Source: Fibrobacter sp. UBA4373
GTDB lineage: Bacteria; Fibrobacterota; Fibrobacteria; Fibrobacterales; Fibrobacteraceae
Direction: 5' to 3'
NCBI GenBank assembly: GCA_002390045.1
Contig: DGSB01000021.1
Span: 1-34,387 of the forward strand
Length of the DNA stretch: 34,387 bases
In this document: positions 30,469-34,387 of the stretch, piece by piece
How the letters are laid out: every line of letters begins with the position of its first letter
How positions within the stretch are numbered: position 1 is the first letter of the stretch
Translations under genes and position numbers: made by a program
The notes under the pieces: generated by a model
What the model saw: the letters and a program-made list of their open reading frames with translations, nothing else
The model's database searches: none
What the model was told of the DNA's origin: nothing

Positions 30469-33407
30469 GATTGAAAATCCTCTATTTCCACGGTTGTCGT
30501 GAAATCGCGATAGATGTTGTCAGGAACACGGTTGTATAAACCAAATTCCATCATAATGGGTTTGTTGTTTTTTACGGTATCTTTATAAGTAAATACTTCA
30601 CCAAGATACATGAATGGTTGCGTTACACCTTCGATTTCTTCGAATTTTCGGACAAATAGGTGCAGTTTTACGCCTCTTTTGATATTATCGATTAAATTTT
30701 TCCCAACTTCAGAATCTTGTGTTGTGCTATTGGGGGATTCCCATTGGAAAATATCGGGCTTGATGAATTTGTCTTTATAATTGATAGATTCTTTGATGTT
30801 GGCGTCTTTGTGTAGATTTACAAAGATGTAATAATTAGGATAATCTAACGTTAATAAGCCTTGCCCTCTAAAAGCGGAATGAGTCTTCTTATAACCGCAT
30901 AGAAGGGCGATATCTCTCATGGAATATTCATGATATAATTTCAAGAAAGGTAGCCCGCTATCGAACGATTCAAACTCTCGTTGAAAACGCAATAGATTGT
31001 AACGAATCAAATCTGACAACCACAGAAGCGAAACCTCATCGTTTTTTAAACACGTTTTTAAGGCCTCGTTAAATGCAAGCGAGTTGTTTTGTAAAACTAG
31101 CAAAGACTTGCTGTATTTTGTCAATTCTGCTTTGTCGAAATATTTTCCAGACAACACGTCAGCCGCATGGTAGAAACGTTCGGTGTGAATTTTGGATATG
31201 TATTTGGAAGCCTCTAAAAGAATCATGTCGATGGATGCTTCGAAATTTGGACTATCGAGAATGGTCTTTAAAATAATCCATTCCTCAGCCCTTTTAGCCG
31301 GACTATAGAAACTGAATAGACGCATGGCTGCTGAAAAGGCATTATTATCTAAAGCCAAAGACAATTCAGGATGCGAATCCTTCTCCATATAAGAAGCAAA
31401 TTCCATATAGGTCTTGAATTGCGCATTAAATTGTGTAAAACGAAGCGGATCGATACTTCCGTCTTGTTTTAGATAATCTACCAACATGGGAACTTTCCCG
31501 CCACAACTCAAATTCTTGAATGCATTGTAGGATTCTTTCATGTATTTCATGGACATGAATCTTTCTGCTTCGAGTTGGGACAAAATTTGCTCTTTGGTGA
31601 TTTTATCCATGTGGATATAGGTCCCGTTCGGTAACTCTGCAAAGTCACTTGCAACTTGAACTTTAAGCGTGTCCCTGTCAAAATCGGGCTTTCCGTATAA
31701 AGCGATTGCCATCAAAAACGAATTCTTATAATTTCCGATGAAATCCAGAACGGTAACGAATTCCTTGTTTGGTAGCTTTCGAAGGCCTCGGCCTAATTGC
31801 TGTATAAAGATGATGCTGGACTCTGTTGGTCTTAACATTAATACTGTGTTTACAGAAGGAATGTCGATACCTTCGTTAAATAAATCAACTGTAAAGATAT
31901 ACTGAAGACTGTCTGAATCGTCTTCGAGACGTTTAACATAATATTCTCTAGTTGTAGTGCCTATTCCATTTCCAGAATACAGCGCAATGGCGACATCTTT
32001 CCCATTTGCAGAAAGACGTTTGTTAAATTCGTCGGCCATGTATTTTGCGTGCTCTATGTTTGCGCAAAAACCGAGTACTTTAGCCTTTTCTCCATCGTGT
32101 CCATAGAATTTGAGTTTTTCAATGATATAGTCAACTCGTTTTCCAATCATCAACATGCTGGCGATTTGTTGAATAAATTCTTTTGTTCCTGGCGCTGCTG
32201 TGATCTTGGAATAGTCAATTCCATCAACATCTTTCAATCCGAAGTAATGGAATGGGCAAATAAGATTGTATTCGAGAGCTTGACGAAGACGTATTTCTAT
32301 AGCGATGTTATTGTCGAATATGGAATAGATATCCTGGCCGTCAGTTCGTTCTGGAGTTGCCGTTAATCCCAGTAAAAATTTGGGTTTGAAGTAATTTAGA
32401 ATATTTTCGTATTGAGGACTTGATGCGTGATGCGCTTCGTCTAGAACGATGTAGTCGAAATCATTCGGTTTGAATTCTGTATAATGTAGGGCAAGCTTGT
32501 CTCTTGTGGCAAAAAGAAACCTGCAATTTCTTTCATCAAGATTGCCAGTAAAGGACCCGAAAGAGATTGATTTGTCTATAGTGTAATAAATCTTTTTGAA
32601 TGATTCTTTTGCCTTGTTTAAGATGTCTTCTCTGTGAACGATGAAAAGGAGACGATTTGGCTTAAATTGAACAGAATCGAAAACAGACATGTAAGTTTTT
32701 CCGCTTCCAGTAGCTGCAATTGCGAGAGCTTTTGTGGCTCCCGTGTCCCTGAGCTGAGTCAATTTGATGACAGCTTCGTTTTGCATTTCATTGGGCTCAA
32801 TTACAGCGTTGTCGTAAGTGAAAAAGTCTTCAATATGTTTTGAAACTATCGTATCTTTTATCTTTTGAAGATAGTCACGGTATGATGATAATAAATCATC
32901 TGAATATGCTTTGGCGTTAGGACTGTTCCACAGGTTATCAAATTCTTGTAATACGCTTTTCGTGAATTCGCTGGAGCATTCCGCCTGGAGATCCTGATGA
33001 AGAACATTCCATTCTACGTTCGTTTTCAGGGCCCTTCCGGTGATATTTGATGATCCGATGATAATGGACCAGTTCTCGTCTTTGGACTGATTTTTGAATA
33101 AGTACCCTTTTGCGTGAAATCCGTCGTTCTTCGTTGGCGGAACGTAGATTTTAAGTTCAATGTTCTGAAATTTCGCTAAACGTTCGATAACCGATGGCGG
33201 GGTCATTTCCTTGTATGTTGTCGTCAGAATTTTGCCTGGTATATTTTTTTCTTCTAACAAATGAAGCGTTTCGAGTAAGACTTGTAGGCCCCCGTACGTA
33301 ATAAAAGCAACGCTGATTTTAAACTCTGCACAGCTCCTTAAGTTTTCAACTAAATAGTTGAAAAAGTTTCTTGAACTGTTGTTTCGTATAAATTTGTTGA
33401 TGGCCAT
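30465..33407 (-). CDS. PLD-like nuclease/SF2 helicase/DUF3427 protein
   Basis: The 980-aa protein has three parts. The N-terminus (about 1-165) is a phospholipase-D-like domain with one H-x-K motif (H98-A-K100) followed by I-I-I-G-S-S-N (115-121), as in dimeric PLD nucleases. The middle is an SF2 helicase: A-A-T-G-S-G-K-T (231-238), V-L-D-E-A-H-H (321-327), G-L-T-A-T-P-E-R-T-D (348-357), N-E-G-I-D-I-P (511-517), Q-Q-L-G-R-G-L-R-K (536-544). The C-terminus (about 600-980) matches DUF3427 by its late E-S-I-N-Y-K-D-type segment. ATG at 33407 is used; a TTG 9 nt upstream is possible. It follows the XRE gene by 20 nt and overlaps mutT. All motifs appear intact, so an ATP-driven DNA-processing enzyme is likely. 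Confidence 0.85.
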   Translation of the reverse strand: MAINKFIRNNSSRNFFNYLVENLRSCAEFKISVAFITYGGLQVLLETLHLLEEKNIPGKILTTTYKEMTPPSVIERLAKFQNIELKIYVPPTKNDGFHAKGYLFKNQSKDENWSIIIGSSNITGRALKTNVEWNVLHQDLQAECSSEFTKSVLQEFDNLWNSPNAKAYSDDLLSSYRDYLQKIKDTIVSKHIEDFFTYDNAVIEPNEMQNEAVIKLTQLRDTGATKALAIAATGSGKTYMSVFDSVQFKPNRLLFIVHREDILNKAKESFKKIYYTIDKSISFGSFTGNLDERNCRFLFATRDKLALHYTEFKPNDFDYIVLDEAHHASSPQYENILNYFKPKFLLGLTATPERTDGQDIYSIFDNNIAIEIRLRQALEYNLICPFHYFGLKDVDGIDYSKITAAPGTKEFIQQIASMLMIGKRVDYIIEKLKFYGHDGEKAKVLGFCANIEHAKYMADEFNKRLSANGKDVAIALYSGNGIGTTTREYYVKRLEDDSDSLQYIFTVDLFNEGIDIPSVNTVLMLRPTESSIIFIQQLGRGLRKLPNKEFVTVLDFIGNYKNSFLMAIALYGKPDFDRDTLKVQVASDFAELPNGTYIHMDKITKEQILSQLEAERFMSMKYMKESYNAFKNLSCGGKVPMLVDYLKQDGSIDPLRFTQFNAQFKTYMEFASYMEKDSHPELSLALDNNAFSAAMRLFSFYSPAKRAEEWIILKTILDSPNFEASIDMILLEASKYISKIHTERFYHAADVLSGKYFDKAELTKYSKSLLVLQNNSLAFNEALKTCLKNDEVSLLWLSDLIRYNLLRFQREFESFDSGLPFLKLYHEYSMRDIALLCGYKKTHSAFRGQGLLTLDYPNYYIFVNLHKDANIKESINYKDKFIKPDIFQWESPNSTTQDSEVGKNLIDNIKRGVKLHLFVRKFEEIEGVTQPFMYLGEVFTYKDTVKNNKPIMMEFGLYNRVPDNIYRDFTTTVEIEDFQS

Positions 33408-33427
33408 AAATCGCAAAAGAATGTCGG

Positions 33428-33925
33428 TTATCTAACAATCTCGTTCAAAATTATCGGTTTTTTCTCACCCATATACGGTAGTGCTCCAATGGTGTTGTAA
33501 TCAACGAATTCAGCCGCTTCTTCATATGTCATCCCATCGTTCAGAACCAGGTGCTGGAGCATTTTGGGGTACGAATAGATGACGCGACCATCTTCACTCA
33601 CTCCGACAACTGCAGAAAGGTAATCGGGGCTTTCGAGGACAACCGCGTTTTCATACCCGAGTTCGCAGAGGTAATCCTTAAGAGAATCAATGGAGAGAGA
33701 AGGTTCGTCTGCCTGCTCGATTTTCTTGACAAATTCACTGGGGCTTATTTCGAAAAACTCAGCAATTTTCTCGATGATTTCAAGCGAAACGTTTCGGCGC
33801 CCGTTCTCGATGTCGCTCATGTAACGCCGGCCGATGCCAGTTTCAAGTGCCAGTCTTTCTTGCGAGGTTCCCTTTTGGGCGCGTAATGCCCGAATTGCCT
33901 TGCCGATATTGCTTTGAAGAGACAT
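33428..33925 (-). CDS. XRE-family regulator with C-terminal conserved domain
   Basis: The 165-aa product has an N-terminal Cro/C1-type helix-turn-helix (about 6-62: I-G-K-A-I-R-A-L-R then TSQERLALETGIGRRYMSDI and E-N-G-R-R-N-V-S). The C-terminal half ends V-I-Y-S-Y-P-K-M-L-Q-H, Y-E-E-A-A-E-F-V-D-Y-N-T-I-G-A-L-P-Y-M-G, a short motif-rich segment I have no firm name for. ATG at 33925 is preferred (AAGG 9 nt upstream; normal HTH start) over the ORF start at 33955. As first gene of the XRE-helicase-mutT operon it probably controls that operon. A TATGAT -10-like box lies about 35 nt upstream of the start. Confidence 0.85.
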   Translation of the reverse strand: MSLQSNIGKAIRALRAQKGTSQERLALETGIGRRYMSDIENGRRNVSLEIIEKIAEFFEISPSEFVKKIEQADEPSLSIDSLKDYLCELGYENAVVLESPDYLSAVVGVSEDGRVIYSYPKMLQHLVLNDGMTYEEAAEFVDYNTIGALPYMGEKKPIILNEIVR

Positions 33926-34008
33926 AGATAAACGCCTTGGTGATGTTCTCTCCAATCATATAAAACGCGCTGTTTTTTACCACGCCATATAGTGCATGTT
34001 TTTCACTC

Positions 34009-34120
34009 ACGTTAGGGATAGTGACCCTTTGGGGACAAGACTCGCATAGCGAGGCTTGGTTCTAGGAGGCGAGCGGCAAGCGTAAGCGCGGGCGATTGCC
34101 CCTAGAATATAGCCCGACCC
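34009..34120 (+). repeat. GC-rich intergenic module, right copy
   Basis: ACGTTAGGGATAG (34009-34021), CCCTTTGGGGACAAGACTCGCATAGCGAGG, then a stem TTCTAGG...CCTAGAA enclosing a GC-rich insert, then ATATAGCCCGACCC (34107-34120). The blocks match the left module at 29847-30044 in inverted orientation, with different inserts. Directly after it CCCGGCCC/GGGCCGGG can form another stem. The 33926-34321 gap holds this module and promoters but no gene. Confidence 0.65.
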
Positions 34121-34191
34121 GGCCCTTCGGCAAGCTCAGGGACCTGGGCCGGGGATCGTCGCCGCCAGGAGCGAGAAGTAACGCGCGCGTG

Positions 34192-34220
34192 TTGACTTCC
34201 CACTGGCCTCTTTGTACATT
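34192..34220 (+). promoter_or_regulatory. Promoter ahead of the putative RNase P RNA
   Basis: TTGACT (34192-34197) and TACATT (34215-34220) are separated by exactly 17 nt. This is the best promoter-like pair in the window, and it points into the right edge. A 7-bp hairpin CATCAAC-CTTTTT-GTTGATG (34296-34315) lies between it and the RNA-like sequence. Confidence 0.6.
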
Positions 34221-34321
34221 TATCCCCGTATTACGACAATCCCTGCGACAGTCGGCATAGGCCTTGCGGCCCGTACGTGCATCCGCGGTGGGGTTCATCA
34301 ACCTTTTTGTTGATGTTGTTG

Positions 34322-34387
34322 GATAGCTGATAGGAACACGACCTATTCGAGTGTGTGGCGAAAGCCGCGCCAGGTAACGCCGAGGAA
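34322..34387 (+). ncRNA. rnpB: Probable 5' end of RNase P RNA, cut by the window edge
   Basis: The sequence GATAGCTGATAGGAACACGACC resembles the P1/P2 start of bacterial type A RNase P RNA (AGCTGA). It is followed by a P3-like hairpin, GTGTGGC-GAAA-GCCGCGC (7 bp including G-T pairs, GNRA loop), and the window ends on GAGGAA, the start of the invariant GAGGAAAGTCCGGGC segment. The next bases are outside the window, so the call rests on the 5' part only. The exact 5' end is uncertain. Confidence 0.55.

Noticed and set aside
34062..34301. 79-codon minus-strand ORF
   Set aside because: It overlaps the GC-rich intergenic module and promoter; the composition (R, G, P, L) is that of noncoding GC-rich DNA.

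Overview
The window looks like a chromosomal segment from a Fibrobacter-like bacterium. The clues are secreted proteins with poly-serine linkers of the KSSSS type and a short beta-rich C-terminal sorting-like domain, a GH74 xyloglucanase, InlB-type repeats, a complete recC-recB-recD operon, and weak or absent Shine-Dalgarno sites on many genes. This is inferred from protein style; no phylogenetic marker gene is complete here. Most genes lie on the minus strand.

Layout. 1-3.9 kb: a two-gene minus operon (unknown 250-aa protein, then an 888-aa surface protein) with a strong terminator and a roughly 330-nt GC-rich leader. 4-7.6 kb: a gene graveyard around an intact DUF4405 membrane protein and an NhaC-type antiporter. 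It holds an internally deleted AAA ATPase copy, a cupin N-terminus, a broken ORF6N gene, a probable macro-domain tail and an aldo/keto reductase tail. 7.6-10.4 kb (plus strand): intact AAA/DUF4143 ATPase, a LysR regulator and an MmcQ/YjbR-like protein. 10.4-13.3 kb: a tandem duplication of a secreted-protein gene, an IS3-type remnant and a secreted antibiotic-biosynthesis-monooxygenase-like protein. 13.3-15.8 kb: GH74 xyloglucanase. 16.1-25.1 kb: recC-recB-recD, preceded by vsr and a DUF975 membrane protein. 26.3-27.8 kb: a lipoprotein with an internal duplication, followed by a MutT-type NUDIX gene. 28-29.8 kb (plus strand): a PIN-GNAT-PUA-like protein overlapping an ASCH-domain gene. 30-34 kb: a three-gene minus operon (XRE regulator, PLD/SF2-helicase/DUF3427 protein, second MutT) between inverted copies of a GC-rich intergenic module. 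The right edge cuts into what looks like the 5' end of RNase P RNA.

Three observations stand out. (1) Three palindromes with the same 11-5-11 architecture (consensus TTCACTATGCG-N5-CGCATAGTGAA) lie upstream of the DUF4405/cupin remnant, the lysR gene and the monooxygenase gene, pointing to a small redox regulon controlled by this LysR, several members of which have been eroded by deletion. (2) The PIN-GNAT-PUA/ASCH pair and the XRE-PLD/helicase-MutT operon look like accessory, possibly defence or nucleic-acid-quality-control modules with domain combinations I cannot tie to a named system. (3) Tandem secreted-protein paralogues share a 107-nt block at 105/107 identity inside otherwise much more diverged genes, suggesting gene conversion.

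All assignments come from reading the sequence and translated motifs; no database search was run.
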